Assembly: GCA_900542375.1 (NCBI GenBank)
Contig: UQNI01000005.1
Span: forward strand, 1-58,806
Reading direction: 5' to 3'
Source: an uncultured Oscillospiraceae bacterium
Lineage (GTDB): Bacteria; Bacillota; Clostridia; Oscillospirales; Acutalibacteraceae
DNA: 58,806 nt
The position numbers and the translations under genes were made by a program. The notes beneath the pieces are model-generated. The model worked only from the letters and a program-made list of their open reading frames with translations. It made no database searches and was not told the origin of the DNA. This document shows, in pieces, positions 16,745-25,195 of this stretch. The number at the start of each line of letters is the position of its first letter. Within the stretch, counting starts at the first letter, position 1.

Positions 16745-17439
16745 AACATATTCTGATTATTGAAGATGACACCAGCATTGCAGAATTGGAAAGAGATTAT
16801 TTGGAAGCCAATGAAATTACATCTGAGATTGTGCCAAATGGAGAATTAGGGCTTCAAAAGGCGCTGCATCAGGATTATGATTTAATTCTATTAGACGTTA
16901 TGCTGCCGGGGATGGATGGTTTTTCTATTTGCCGTACAGTGAGGGAACAAAAAAATATTCCGATTTTATTGGTTTCAGCACGCAGGGAAGATATTGATAA
17001 AATTCGTGGATTAGGTTTAGGGGCCGATGATTATATCAGTAAGCCTTTTAGTCCTTCTGAGCTGGTCGCAAGGGTAAAAGCGCATATCAACCGGTATGAG
17101 CGCCTTATCACGTCGGGGGCATCCAATCATGGACCGATATTTACAGTGGGAGACTTAGAAGTTCATTTGGATTCAAGACGTGTGTTAAGAAATCAGAAAG
17201 AGATTATTTTGGCAAATAAAGAATTTGATTTATTGGCATTCTTGATTGAAAATCCGGATGTAGTTTTCAGTAAAGAAACATTGTTTGACCGCATTTGGGG
17301 TATGGAGCCTATGGGAGAGACTTCTACCGTTACCGTACATATTAACCGTATACGAGAAAAAATTGAGCCTGACCCAAGTAATCCACGGTACATTGAAACA
17401 ATATGGGGAGTAGGTTATCGTTTTCGTAGAGAAATATAA
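16741..17439 (+). CDS. OmpR/PhoB-family response regulator
   Basis: This 232-residue regulator has a receiver domain (acidic pocket E8-D9-D10, phosphoacceptor D52 in LLDVMLPG, conserved K101 in YISKPFS) and a C-terminal winged helix (about 135-230) with SKETLFDRIWG and VTVHINRIREKIE. It should be phosphorylated by the kinase encoded immediately upstream (ATGA overlap). The neighbouring LCP and glycosyltransferase genes suggest an envelope stress or wall-polymer signal, but no target site could be confirmed. Confidence 0.95.
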   Translation: MKHILIIEDDTSIAELERDYLEANEITSEIVPNGELGLQKALHQDYDLILLDVMLPGMDGFSICRTVREQKNIPILLVSARREDIDKIRGLGLGADDYISKPFSPSELVARVKAHINRYERLITSGASNHGPIFTVGDLEVHLDSRRVLRNQKEIILANKEFDLLAFLIENPDVVFSKETLFDRIWGMEPMGETSTVTVHINRIREKIEPDPSNPRYIETIWGVGYRFRREI

Positions 17440-17643
17440 GCATTAACCGTGTTGATTCAGCTGAATGAACAGTTCTATAAAATAGATATTATGATTGAAA
17501 ATAGCTGTTTTTGATAGGGGTAGAAATACGTTGAAAATTTCTCACACGTCAGCAAATATATTTTTTTAATAATTGAAATAATTACGTTAAAATGATATAA
17601 TTCGCAAATATATGTAAATTTTTGTAGGATGAAGGAGTGCATA

Positions 17644-19269
17644 ATGAATCAGAACACAGGAATTGAAAAAAATAAAAGGATATATTTATATGCGTTATTA
17701 ATTGGTTATGCTTGTTTACTCATGTTTTTTTGCACCAAATCATCTCCTTTGTATATTATAAATGATTGGTATGATGCAAACGCTTATTTTACCATGGGAA
17801 AAGGAATGATGAATGGAGCGGTTCCCTATAGAGATCTTTTTGATCACAAAGGTCCGCTGCTTTATTTGTTATACGGAATCGGGTATTTAATTGATTCAAC
17901 CGGTTTTTTTGGTATCTTTTTGATACAATCAATTTTTATGTCACTGACAATGATATTCTGCTACAAAATAGCGAAACTGTATATAGATAATTATTTTCAT
18001 GCGATTATCATTTCTATGTTAGTCCCCATAATGACATTATCCGGAAACAATCTTTATGCGACCAGTGCAGATTATGGAGGAGGAAGTCCGGATGAGTTTA
18101 TCACAGCGTTATTGACGATTTCACTTTACTTTATTATAAAATTATTTAAAGATAATAAAAGCAACCAATACAAACACATAGGAAAATACATGTTTGTAAT
18201 TGGACTGATGGTAGGTTTTGTTTTTTTATTAAAATTTAATTTTATATTATTTTTTGTCGGTTTGCTGGTTCCTATTTATATTTATTTGTTAGTAAAGCAT
18301 ATAAAGGTTTTTGCAAAATCATTGTTGCTTCTGCTTGCCGGAGTTATTTCTGCTGTACTGCCTTATATTATTTATGCACTTATCACCAACAGTATAAAAG
18401 ACTTTGTAAAAGTGTATTTAAAATTTAATTTAACATATAGTGGCGAGCCTGATACCAATTTTCTGTATTCATTGGCTTCAGGGCTAAAGAATACAGTTCA
18501 CACAGTATTTTATAGTTATTTTATCTTTACAGTTATTATTGTTTTTGGCCTTTTGTATTTCATATATAAATATCGCAGCAACTTGTTGCTCAATATGTCC
18601 ATATTTTTTAGTTTTTTATTAACTATGATTGGAATTAGCGTGAAACCATTTGGTTATGTATATATCCCTATATCAATTTATGGTCTTTTTGGATATATGG
18701 CTATTTACAATTTGGTTACCAAATCCGGTATTCATAAAAGTGAGCAACAAAAAAGTGATAAACTTTATAAAAATACAATTATTTCTGTTTTCACAGTATT
18801 TATTATTTTTATCGCAACCATAGGGAATAATGGATTAATCTCACAGCCTATTAACCGTGTTACACGTATTAATACAATACCGTTCCAACAGACAATAGCG
18901 GATATCATATTATCGGATACACCGGAAAATCACTCTGTATTAGAAGTCTTAACATTAGACTATGGTATATACACAGCTTCCGGCCTTATACCGCAATCCA
19001 GATATTTTTATCTGCCAAACGTGGATTACGAACAGTATCCGGATGTATTTTTAGAACAATATAACGATATTATAAACAAAAAGAATGCTTATTTGGTCTG
19101 TATGTTCGCGGCTTCCTATCATGAAGGACTAGATGACGTATTGATGGATAAAGACAATTATTTAGATAAATTTAACAATGCTATCATCGAAAACTATTCG
19201 TTGGTAAATGTAGTAGAAGGTACTTATTTGCAAGATAATATTGAATATTATTTGTACAAAAGAATATAA
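17644..19269 (+). CDS. GT-C type polytopic glycosyltransferase-like membrane protein
   Basis: This 541-residue membrane protein has about ten to eleven helices. The first extracytoplasmic loop carries DANAYFTMGKGMMNGAVPYR and RDLFDHKGPLLY. The acidic DxN and the DHKGP element are characteristic of GT39/ArnT-like GT-C enzymes that use polyprenyl-phosphate sugars. The GT2 gene downstream could make that lipid-linked donor, a common pairing. AAGGAG at 17632-17637 selects the ATG at 17644 over the one at 17629. Substrate and acceptor unknown. Confidence 0.8.
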   Translation: MNQNTGIEKNKRIYLYALLIGYACLLMFFCTKSSPLYIINDWYDANAYFTMGKGMMNGAVPYRDLFDHKGPLLYLLYGIGYLIDSTGFFGIFLIQSIFMSLTMIFCYKIAKLYIDNYFHAIIISMLVPIMTLSGNNLYATSADYGGGSPDEFITALLTISLYFIIKLFKDNKSNQYKHIGKYMFVIGLMVGFVFLLKFNFILFFVGLLVPIYIYLLVKHIKVFAKSLLLLLAGVISAVLPYIIYALITNSIKDFVKVYLKFNLTYSGEPDTNFLYSLASGLKNTVHTVFYSYFIFTVIIVFGLLYFIYKYRSNLLLNMSIFFSFLLTMIGISVKPFGYVYIPISIYGLFGYMAIYNLVTKSGIHKSEQQKSDKLYKNTIISVFTVFIIFIATIGNNGLISQPINRVTRINTIPFQQTIADIILSDTPENHSVLEVLTLDYGIYTASGLIPQSRYFYLPNVDYEQYPDVFLEQYNDIINKKNAYLVCMFAASYHEGLDDVLMDKDNYLDKFNNAIIENYSLVNVVEGTYLQDNIEYYLYKRI

Positions 19270-19422
19270 GAGTGATTTATATTATCAATCTCTACGTATT
19301 AAGGCGGCGCAAAAGGCAGAATTTTTGTACCACTTATTTTTTTGCCCTAAAACAGCCATTTTTACCTATTTTTTGCTCTAAAACTATGGGAGACAAAATG
19401 TCTGACCTTTAGGAGCAAAATT

Positions 19423-20130
19423 ATGGAAAAATTATATATTGTTATTCCTGCGTATAACGAAGAAATGAATATTACTTCAGTTGCAAGGGAATGGCATACA
19501 GTAGTAGAAACTATAAGTGAAGATTCGAAGTTGGTTATTATTGATGATGGAAGCAAAGATTCTACCTATCAGGTGCTTACTGAACTTAGCAAGGAGTTGC
19601 CTCAGCTTGAGGTGATTACAAAAAAGAATTCAGGACATGGCGCTACAGTTTTGTATGGGTACCGCTATGCATTGGAGCAGAATGCAGATTATATTTTCCA
19701 GACAGATTCAGACGGACAAACACTGCCGGAGGAATTTTATGGTTTTTGGGAGTTAAGAGATAAATATTCTGCTGTTATTGGATATAGAAATCATAGAAAA
19801 GACGGATTCTCCCGTGTGTTTGTTACCAAGACGTTGAAATTTGTATTATGGTGTATTTTTAAGTTAAATATTACGGATGCAAATACGCCGTTTCGTTTGT
19901 TGAATAGGGATGTTTTGCAGCGACATATTTCTAAAATACCAAAAGATTTTAATCTTTCTAATGTAATGCTTACTATTTGTCTGGTCAAGTATAAAGAAAA
20001 TATCCGTTTTATACCAATTACGTTTAAACCAAGGCAAGGAGGGGTAAACTCTATTAACTTTAAAAAGATTGTTAAAATAGGAAAACAGGCCGTAAAAGAC
20101 TTTAAAGTAATCAAAACAACATTAGATTAA
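19423..20130 (+). CDS. GT2 family glycosyltransferase, polyprenyl-phosphate sugar synthase type
   Basis: This 235-residue GT-A enzyme has VIPAYNEE at the start, IIDDGSKDST for nucleotide binding, and QTDSDGQTLPEEF as the DxD-type metal motif. The catalytic region is GYRNHRKDGFSRVF, and PFRLLNRD follows. Its size and motifs resemble dolichol/undecaprenyl-phosphate sugar transferases without the C-terminal membrane helices. It probably charges a polyprenyl phosphate for the GT-C protein upstream (inference). TTTAGGAGCAAA precedes the ATG; these bases also form the right arm of an inverted repeat with TTTTGCTCTAAA at 19371-19382. Confidence 0.85.
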   Translation: MEKLYIVIPAYNEEMNITSVAREWHTVVETISEDSKLVIIDDGSKDSTYQVLTELSKELPQLEVITKKNSGHGATVLYGYRYALEQNADYIFQTDSDGQTLPEEFYGFWELRDKYSAVIGYRNHRKDGFSRVFVTKTLKFVLWCIFKLNITDANTPFRLLNRDVLQRHISKIPKDFNLSNVMLTICLVKYKENIRFIPITFKPRQGGVNSINFKKIVKIGKQAVKDFKVIKTTLD

Positions 20131-20134
20131 AAAT

Positions 20135-20166
20135 AAAAAGCTGTGTAATTTATTACACAGCTTTTT
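20135..20166 (+). terminator. Terminator of the GT2 gene
   Basis: A perfect stem, AAAAAGCTGTGTAA with TTACACAGCTTTTT, with a 4-nt loop. Confidence 0.9.
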
Positions 20167-20293
20167 ACGTATACGTTGTTTATGGAGGTATTCATAAGGT
20201 GCTTGTTTTTTTATATTTTGAAGATAAGGTGAGAGCGTGTCTTTATTACTATAAGTTGTCACGATGTTGATTCTATTTATATTGCAAATATAT

Positions 20294-20596
20294 CTAACTA
20301 TGCGGGGGTGTCGGTTCGTTACAATATAATTCTTTCATAACACCCATGAGAGCAATCACTCGTTCATCCTGAATTTGATAGATAACATTCATCCCTTGCT
20401 TTTCGGAAGAAAGAATTCCGGCTGTTTTTAGTTGGTTTAGATGTTGGGAAAGTGCGGATGCCGTAATATTTGGTACACATTTATGAATGTCTCCTACGGT
20501 TAACTGTCCCTTAATCAATGCACATAAGATTAAAAGACGGTGTTCATTGGCCAGAAGTTTCAGAAGTTCCGCAATCGTTTTGGCTTGTTCTTCCAT
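20294..20596 (-). CDS. ArsR-family transcriptional regulator
   Basis: This 100-residue winged-helix repressor reads LKLLANEHRLLILCALIKG near residues 12-30. The recognition helix is ITASALSQHLNQLKTAGIL, and the wing is SEKQGMNVIYQIQ. It is the last gene of a three-gene operon and overlaps the membrane protein upstream by 53 bp, which is unusually long. AAAGGAACT lies about eleven bases before the ATG. Cysteines are at C25, C39 and near the C-terminus, but not in the classical CVC pair, so the inducer is unknown. Feedback on the operon promoter is likely (see 21388-21433). Confidence 0.88.
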   Translation of the reverse strand: MEEQAKTIAELLKLLANEHRLLILCALIKGQLTVGDIHKCVPNITASALSQHLNQLKTAGILSSEKQGMNVIYQIQDERVIALMGVMKELYCNEPTPPHS

Positions 20597-21176
20597 ATGT
20601 TTTTAGTTCCTTTCCATGTTTGAGTTTGCAAATTCCTTGTGTCATGGTTCCCATTGGGCAATATACACACCATGACTTGGGGCGAAATAATACCATAGTA
20701 ATAAGTTCAAGTATGGTGGATGTAAGCATTATTCCAAAAAATCCGAACGCGAACTGAGCAAACCATGGGGTTACCATGCTTACCTCTGCCCACTGCCATG
20801 GGAGTTTAAATACCCACAGCAAGGTTACTGTTTGTTGCAGCGGTGCGCCTGTAAATACTTTATAAGTGCTATATAACATTAAAAAGAACATAATCATAAA
20901 AAATGTTAAAAAACCATAGCGAAACCATTTGCTGCGTAAAAATTTAGGAGGGGGTGCATTTCGGGATAATTTCAGTTTGTTTCCCAGGATGCCGATTAGT
21001 TGACCTCTTCCGCAATAACGGTTGCAGTAAGCCTTGCCTCCTCCGAATAAGGCGATTAACAAAGGGATAGAGAAAAATAACATTCCCAACCATGCAAATA
21101 AAATATTAGTTAGCCCTAAAGCTAAATAAAGTAACTCGGCAATCCAAAGATAATCATACCACTTCTTTGCTTTCAC
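20544..21176 (-). CDS. NapH/YccM-like membrane iron-sulfur protein
   Basis: This 210-residue protein has four to five membrane helices and two cysteine motifs facing the cytoplasm: AYCNRYCGRGQ near residue 53 and WCVYCPMGTMTQGICK near residue 180. These are the paired CxxxCP-type motifs of NapH-family electron-transfer membrane proteins, but the usual ferredoxin domain is missing. A separate ferredoxin gene just upstream (23-bp overlap) may supply it. The GTG at 21176 follows AAGGGGGA. It probably moves electrons between the ferredoxin and a membrane or quinone-like partner; the substrate is unknown. Confidence 0.75.
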   Translation of the reverse strand: MKAKKWYDYLWIAELLYLALGLTNILFAWLGMLFFSIPLLIALFGGGKAYCNRYCGRGQLIGILGNKLKLSRNAPPPKFLRSKWFRYGFLTFFMIMFFLMLYSTYKVFTGAPLQQTVTLLWVFKLPWQWAEVSMVTPWFAQFAFGFFGIMLTSTILELITMVLFRPKSWCVYCPMGTMTQGICKLKHGKELKTYGRTSQNDCGTSETSGQ

Positions 21177-21378
21177 TGCAAATCCCCCTTTTCACCATTG
21201 TAATTACATCAGCAGGGCATTCTTTTGAACATTTTTTGCAACCGACACATTTTTCGCTATCTACCTGAGCGGTAATACCAAAAGCAATATGAATAGCATC
21301 TTTGGGGCAAACCAGTACACAGCATCCGCAAGCTACGCACTCGCTGCCAATGTGAGCAATATTTGGTGATAGTTTCAT
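21154..21378 (-). CDS. 2[4Fe-4S] ferredoxin
   Basis: This 74-residue ferredoxin has two cluster motifs: CVACGCCVLVCP, which carries an additional cysteine, and CVGCKKCSKECP. It is a cytoplasmic low-potential electron carrier and the first gene of the ferredoxin/NapH-like/ArsR operon. I place the start at the ATG at 21378 because the GGAGGAG just before it is the ribosome site. The in-frame ATG at 21390 overlaps that site and would leave no signal of its own. Confidence 0.9.
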   Translation of the reverse strand: MKLSPNIAHIGSECVACGCCVLVCPKDAIHIAFGITAQVDSEKCVGCKKCSKECPADVITMVKRGICSESKEVV

Positions 21379-21387
21379 AAACTCCTC

Positions 21388-21433
21388 CATATAATAAAGT
21401 AATTAAGATATTACTAATATACTTTATTATATG
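21388..21433. promoter_or_regulatory. Long inverted repeat, candidate ArsR operator
   Basis: Perfect 14-bp arms, CATATAATAAAGTA at 21388-21401 and TACTTTATTATATG at 21420-21433, are 18 bp apart. A second nested pair, AGTAAT/ATTACT, lies inside. The right arm covers the -10 box and part of the spacer of the ferredoxin promoter. Confidence 0.65.
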
Positions 21434-21444
21434 TGATATGTCAA
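21416..21444 (-). promoter_or_regulatory. Sigma-A promoter of the ferredoxin operon
   Basis: Leftward: TTGACA (21444-21439), a 17-bp spacer, TATATT (21421-21416). Confidence 0.75.
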
Positions 21445-21477
21445 GAAGTTTCTAATGAAAGAAAAAATAAAATTAAA

Positions 21478-22821
21478 TTATTTCTTATTTTTGAAGAAAG
21501 GTTTCCAATAAAATTCTTCTATCTTTTTTACAGAGCCGTTTTTGGATGAAACAGAAAATGTCCCTGTTGCTTTTGCTTGCAATGATACATCCGCTTGGTC
21601 AGAGACATAGGATAAATCGCTTACCTCCAGTAGAGATGCGCAATCAGAGTCTCCTATAAAGGAAATGAGCGTAGAAGAACATGTTTTCTGTTTCAATTCC
21701 AAAGCAGCTTTTCCGATAGAAGCCTGGTTGCAATAGATGCCTAAAAATCCGTATGATTCATCTGAGGGATAAGGCAAAATGGTAGAGGAAAGACTTTGAT
21801 ATTGAGGTAACAGCTTTAATTCTTTTTGTAATTGCAAAAGATTTTCTTTGGTATCCATTATTTTTAAATAACATGGAATATTTTGTGCATCATAGAGGTT
21901 TTCTGCGTAAATATATGCGTTTTGTTGCTGCATTCTGGTTTCCTCATAGTATTGTTCTTCCTTTGCATGACGAAAATCACCGTAGTAAATATGCAAATTA
22001 TCTTTAGAAATAACATGGATAAAACAATTCATATGATGTCGTTTTAACAATTCATAAACCGGCTGTACAGTAGAAAGCGGTAAGTTGTGTTGCGAAACAT
22101 AGGTATGAGTTTTTGTATCATATAAGGCAACACCATTTAATATGACCAGAGGCATGGTAAACGGCATTTGTTCCATATGAGGAAGAACGGATGCAGGCGT
22201 ATCAGCCGTAACAAACGAAATACAGGCGCCTTCTTTTAATAAACGGCTTAAGTGAATTTTTGAGTGTTGACTGATATCTCCGTTTTTTGACAGCAAATTA
22301 TGGTCTAAGTCACATACAAACAAAAGTCCTTGTTCTTTGCGATGAGGAATATGAATGGCATTAATCACAATGGCAATAAAAATACCGATTAAGGTATCAA
22401 GGATACGGTTGAGGGCAAAGACATAAATATTGGCATCTGCAACATGAGAAATAACGATACTCATAAATACAACGCATGTTAAATAGGCACAGCTTGGTTT
22501 TTTTAGCAAAACAGTAATGTACATTAGAATAATAACCATAATACTGATGACCAAATAACGTACCAAAACAGGTTCAATAGGAACGGCATAACGTTCAAAT
22601 GCCAGCATGGCCATACCCACAATACCGCCAATGATGGTTGCAATGATTCTTTCTTTTCCTACTTTTAAACTGCTGCCCAGTTCAGGCTGCATGCAGAGAA
22701 TTGCGGCAATTGCCGAATAAAAAGGCGTACCTCCGTCACGGAAGAAATCCACTAAAAAACATAGAAAAACTGCAACTGCCGTTTTGATTAGGCGCATACC
22801 AATTTTAGGAACGGATGGCAT
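21478..22821 (-). CDS. FUSC/aromatic acid exporter-type membrane domain fused to a HAD (Cof-like) phosphatase domain
   Basis: This 447-residue protein combines two domains. Residues 1-157 form about six helices of the FUSC/DUF939 type (MRLIKTAVAVFLCF, FYSAIAAILCMQPE, GKERIIATIIGG). Residues 165-440 form a HAD fold of the Cof type: nucleophile motif D171-L-D173 in FVCDLDHNLLS, a threonine in FVTAD, the lysine in SIGKAALELK and the acidic motif GDSDC. The usual GDxxND is altered to GDSDCASL, so activity may differ. The phosphatase should face the cytoplasm. AAGGAGG precedes the ATG. Two further FUSC proteins without HAD lie at 48.5-50.9 kb. Confidence 0.8.
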   Translation of the reverse strand: MPSVPKIGMRLIKTAVAVFLCFLVDFFRDGGTPFYSAIAAILCMQPELGSSLKVGKERIIATIIGGIVGMAMLAFERYAVPIEPVLVRYLVISIMVIILMYITVLLKKPSCAYLTCVVFMSIVISHVADANIYVFALNRILDTLIGIFIAIVINAIHIPHRKEQGLLFVCDLDHNLLSKNGDISQHSKIHLSRLLKEGACISFVTADTPASVLPHMEQMPFTMPLVILNGVALYDTKTHTYVSQHNLPLSTVQPVYELLKRHHMNCFIHVISKDNLHIYYGDFRHAKEEQYYEETRMQQQNAYIYAENLYDAQNIPCYLKIMDTKENLLQLQKELKLLPQYQSLSSTILPYPSDESYGFLGIYCNQASIGKAALELKQKTCSSTLISFIGDSDCASLLEVSDLSYVSDQADVSLQAKATGTFSVSSKNGSVKKIEEFYWKPFFKNKK

Positions 22822-22841
22822 GGTAGATTTCCTCCTTTCTG

Positions 22842-22873
22842 AAAAAAATAAGACCTCTGTTTTAGAAGTCTTA
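22842..22873 (-). terminator. Terminator of the PEBP gene
   Basis: On the minus strand TAAGACTTCT pairs with AGAGGTCTTA, followed by a T-rich run. Confidence 0.75.
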
Positions 22874-22883
22874 CGGTATTGGA

Positions 22884-23387
22884 TTAATTATCGTAGGTTC
22901 CTTTGATGGTGCATTGCTCTAAAATATGCCCGTCCATTTGTTTATATAGTTCATTTAAATAAAATCCGTTTTCCAGTTGTAATTTTGTATCCAATGCAAA
23001 CACATGCAATTCGTATAAATGGGTAGCATCGGGAGGGCACATACCTCCGTAATAACTGGATTCTTTTCGGCTTTGCTGGCCGCCCTGAACACTCATCCAA
23101 CTGTTTGCCCCTTGTACAAAATCTGTCGCGGAAATACTCTCGTTTTCCTCCAGTTCAGTACGTGTTAAGTTTGCTACCGTCCAGTGAATCCATACAAAAC
23201 CGCCGCTAACAGGATAAGCGTCTTTATCTTCTAATACAATTGCATAAGAAACTGTTCCTGCAGGCGCATCCTGAATGGATAGGGGGAGAGAATAGGTAGG
23301 CATACCATGCGCGTTGAATTGTGTGCCGCGTTTACCGTATTCGTCTGAGATAACACCATGTAAGATTCCTGTGCTTGTTACTTTCAT
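22884..23387 (-). CDS. YbhB/YbcL-type phosphatidylethanolamine-binding family protein
   Basis: This 167-residue cytosolic protein has the PEBP ligand-pocket motifs AIVLEDKDAYPVSGGFVWIHW (in part) and the later YGGMCPPDATHLYELHVFALD. These correspond to the DPDAP and GxPPxGxHRY signatures. The bacterial YbhB/YbcL (Raf-kinase-inhibitor-like) branch has no agreed biochemical function. CAGGAGGC precedes the ATG. It stands alone with its own terminator. Confidence 0.9.
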   Translation of the reverse strand: MKVTSTGILHGVISDEYGKRGTQFNAHGMPTYSLPLSIQDAPAGTVSYAIVLEDKDAYPVSGGFVWIHWTVANLTRTELEENESISATDFVQGANSWMSVQGGQQSRKESSYYGGMCPPDATHLYELHVFALDTKLQLENGFYLNELYKQMDGHILEQCTIKGTYDN

Positions 23388-23472
23388 ATTGTAGCCTCCT
23401 GTTTTATTTTCTTATAGTATAGCTATTTGCATATATGATGTAAATACTATTTTTATTAAAATTACGTTAACT

Positions 23473-23961
23473 TTATCCGGATATTTCGTTGAGTTGTCTG
23501 ACAGACTCGTGATTCTTCTGTAAACACATAACAGTTTCCCCGTTGACGTCTTTTTCACCATTTTCTTGAAAACCAAACGAGGTATAAAGATGATAGGCGT
23601 GTTTATTTTGCTGATATAAACTTAGATATATAGTATTACATTGATATTCACAAAATAGACGAGTAATCAGCAGTTTGAGTGCCGCCTTTCCATATCCTTT
23701 TCCTTGATATCTGTTATCGATTAGAAAGCGGTCCAGCCAAACACGGCCATGTGTATCCTCATAAGGGAAAAAGCCATACATAGCAAATCCTATCATATCA
23801 GTACCGTGATAAATGGCAACAGGGTTCCATAAATCCAGTTGTTCCGCTTCCTGTATACATTGGGAAACCGGTTCAATGAATGAGGATTGTTCCGTTTTTA
23901 CATTAAGCTGCAACGCCTCTTTTTTGTTCTCTGCCGAAATTGGTTTTATATGAAGATTCAT
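23473..23961 (-). CDS. GNAT-family N-acetyltransferase
   Basis: This 162-residue protein carries the acetyl-CoA loop RYQGKGYGKAAL (RxxGxGxA) near residues 88-99, followed by LYTSFGFQENGE near the C-terminus. The start of strand 4 is VWLDRFLID. The overall form resembles SpeG/BltD-like polyamine or small-amine acetyltransferases, but the substrate cannot be read from the sequence. AAAGGAATT lies a little far from the ATG at 23961. Confidence 0.85.
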   Translation of the reverse strand: MNLHIKPISAENKKEALQLNVKTEQSSFIEPVSQCIQEAEQLDLWNPVAIYHGTDMIGFAMYGFFPYEDTHGRVWLDRFLIDNRYQGKGYGKAALKLLITRLFCEYQCNTIYLSLYQQNKHAYHLYTSFGFQENGEKDVNGETVMCLQKNHESVRQLNEISG

Positions 23962-24330
23962 ATAAAAATAGAATTCCTTTCTGATACGATGTTATGTGAT
24001 AGATTTGGAATGTTCCTTCTTCAAGGTACAATAGATAATTGTTTTTTCTATGATGAAACCATGAAGTTTTCTTAAATTCTTTATCAAAGATAGTTTGTGC
24101 ACTTCTGTTTCAAACATACTTTTTGTCATCAAAATGAGATATAAAGTTATTTACATAAACCTATAGAGTGAATACAATCGCTAACGAGTAAAATAGATAA
24201 TAGAGTGAGAACATCAGTTGAAAATCGGAAGTTATCTCCACTTATCTGTGCTTATGTTGGAATATATTTCTCTCTTTAAAAGAAAAGGGTTTTATGTTCA
24301 AAATCTTATTTAGGTTTACACTGCCAAAAA
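23962..24330. other. Gene-free stretch
   Basis: AT-rich sequence between the acetyltransferase start and the tRNA terminator module. I see no convincing ORF, hairpin or repeat in it. Confidence 0.6.
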
Positions 24331-24405
24331 GATACCCGCCGTAGGCACAAGTAATACGGCAAAATAAAAGCTGAACCCGGAACGCAAGTTGCGTCCGGGT
24401 TCAGC
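24331..24405 (-). terminator. tRNA-associated terminator module, copy 1
   Basis: On the minus strand a 36-nt GC-rich hairpin (24405-24370; arms of about 16 bp starting GCTGAACCCGGAACGC on the plus strand) follows the tRNA-Pro CCA end by four bases. A T-rich run and a ~30-nt tail ending GGGTATC follow. Homologous copies lie at 34996-35071 and 35092-35165. Confidence 0.85.
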
Positions 24406-24409
24406 TGAA

Positions 24410-24486
24410 TGGTCGGGATGACGCGACTTGAACACGCGGCCTCTGCGTCCCGAACACAGCGCTCTACCAAACTGAGCTACATCCCG
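24410..24486 (-). tRNA. tRNA-Pro, anticodon CGG
   Basis: The minus-strand cloverleaf has acceptor CGGGATG/CATCCCG, D-arm GCTC/GAGC, anticodon stem CTGTG/CGCAG with loop TTCGGGA (anticodon CGG), and a T-arm with TTCAAGT. The CCA at 24412-24410 is encoded. It is followed by a strong terminator. Confidence 0.95.
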
Positions 24487-24646
24487 ATTTTTTATTTTGT
24501 ATTATCCAGTATATCACACAAAATTAGAAATCTCAATATGGTAATGACTAAACTTTATAAATATATCGTTAAAAAATAATCAGTATGTTTTTGAAATACA
24601 AAAAGGCTGTACAGAAAGTTCTGTACAGCCGACCTATCAAAATAGG

Positions 24647-25195
24647 TTAGGAAATAGATGCTCCCATAGTATAAACTTCTTGCAGCAATGCGGTATGTTC
24701 TTTTGCAGTTCCCGCATCGCTGATACCAACTCCGCGTATGACGCCGGCAAGCCTTGCTTGCTCAAAACAATCAATCCAGCCTTGCATTCCTTTCACAGCG
24801 CCGTCCATTGCGCTTTCATCATTTTCTGCCGCAGTTGTTAATAAATAGATATCTCGAAATGCATATTCGGACGTATAAAGAGGATTCATCCTATCCAAAA
24901 GAGTCTTCATTTGTCCGCACATTTCATAATAATAAATTGGTGTTGCAAATGCAATCACATCAGCATGTTGTACTTTTTCAGCAATGTTTGCAGCATCATC
25001 TTTCATAAAGCATTTCTTGCTTTTTAAGCAGCTAAGACAGCCGATACAAAATCCTATTTGCTTATTTGCCAGTGAAATAAATTCAACGGTATTTCCGGCC
25101 GCTTTGGCTCCCTTTTCAAATTCTTTTGCAAGAATTTCAGAGTTACTGTTTTTTCTAAGACTTGTAGAGATTACTAATACGTTTTGTTTCATCAT
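24647..25195 (-). CDS. Flavodoxin-fold NAD(P)H-dependent FMN/iron-sulfur flavoprotein reductase
   Basis: This 182-residue protein has the FMN phosphate loop STSLRKNSNSE near residues 10-20. A Cys motif follows at about 48-62 (GFCIGCLSCLKSKKC), as in iron-sulfur flavoproteins and related NADPH-dependent FMN reductases. FATPIYYYEMCGQMKTLLDR is the flavin-binding loop. The last two cysteines of a complete Fe-S motif are spaced irregularly, so FMN alone is also possible. It is the last gene of the LysR-linked operon and overlaps the upstream gene by 4 bp. Confidence 0.85.
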   Translation of the reverse strand: MMKQNVLVISTSLRKNSNSEILAKEFEKGAKAAGNTVEFISLANKQIGFCIGCLSCLKSKKCFMKDDAANIAEKVQHADVIAFATPIYYYEMCGQMKTLLDRMNPLYTSEYAFRDIYLLTTAAENDESAMDGAVKGMQGWIDCFEQARLAGVIRGVGISDAGTAKEHTALLQEVYTMGASIS

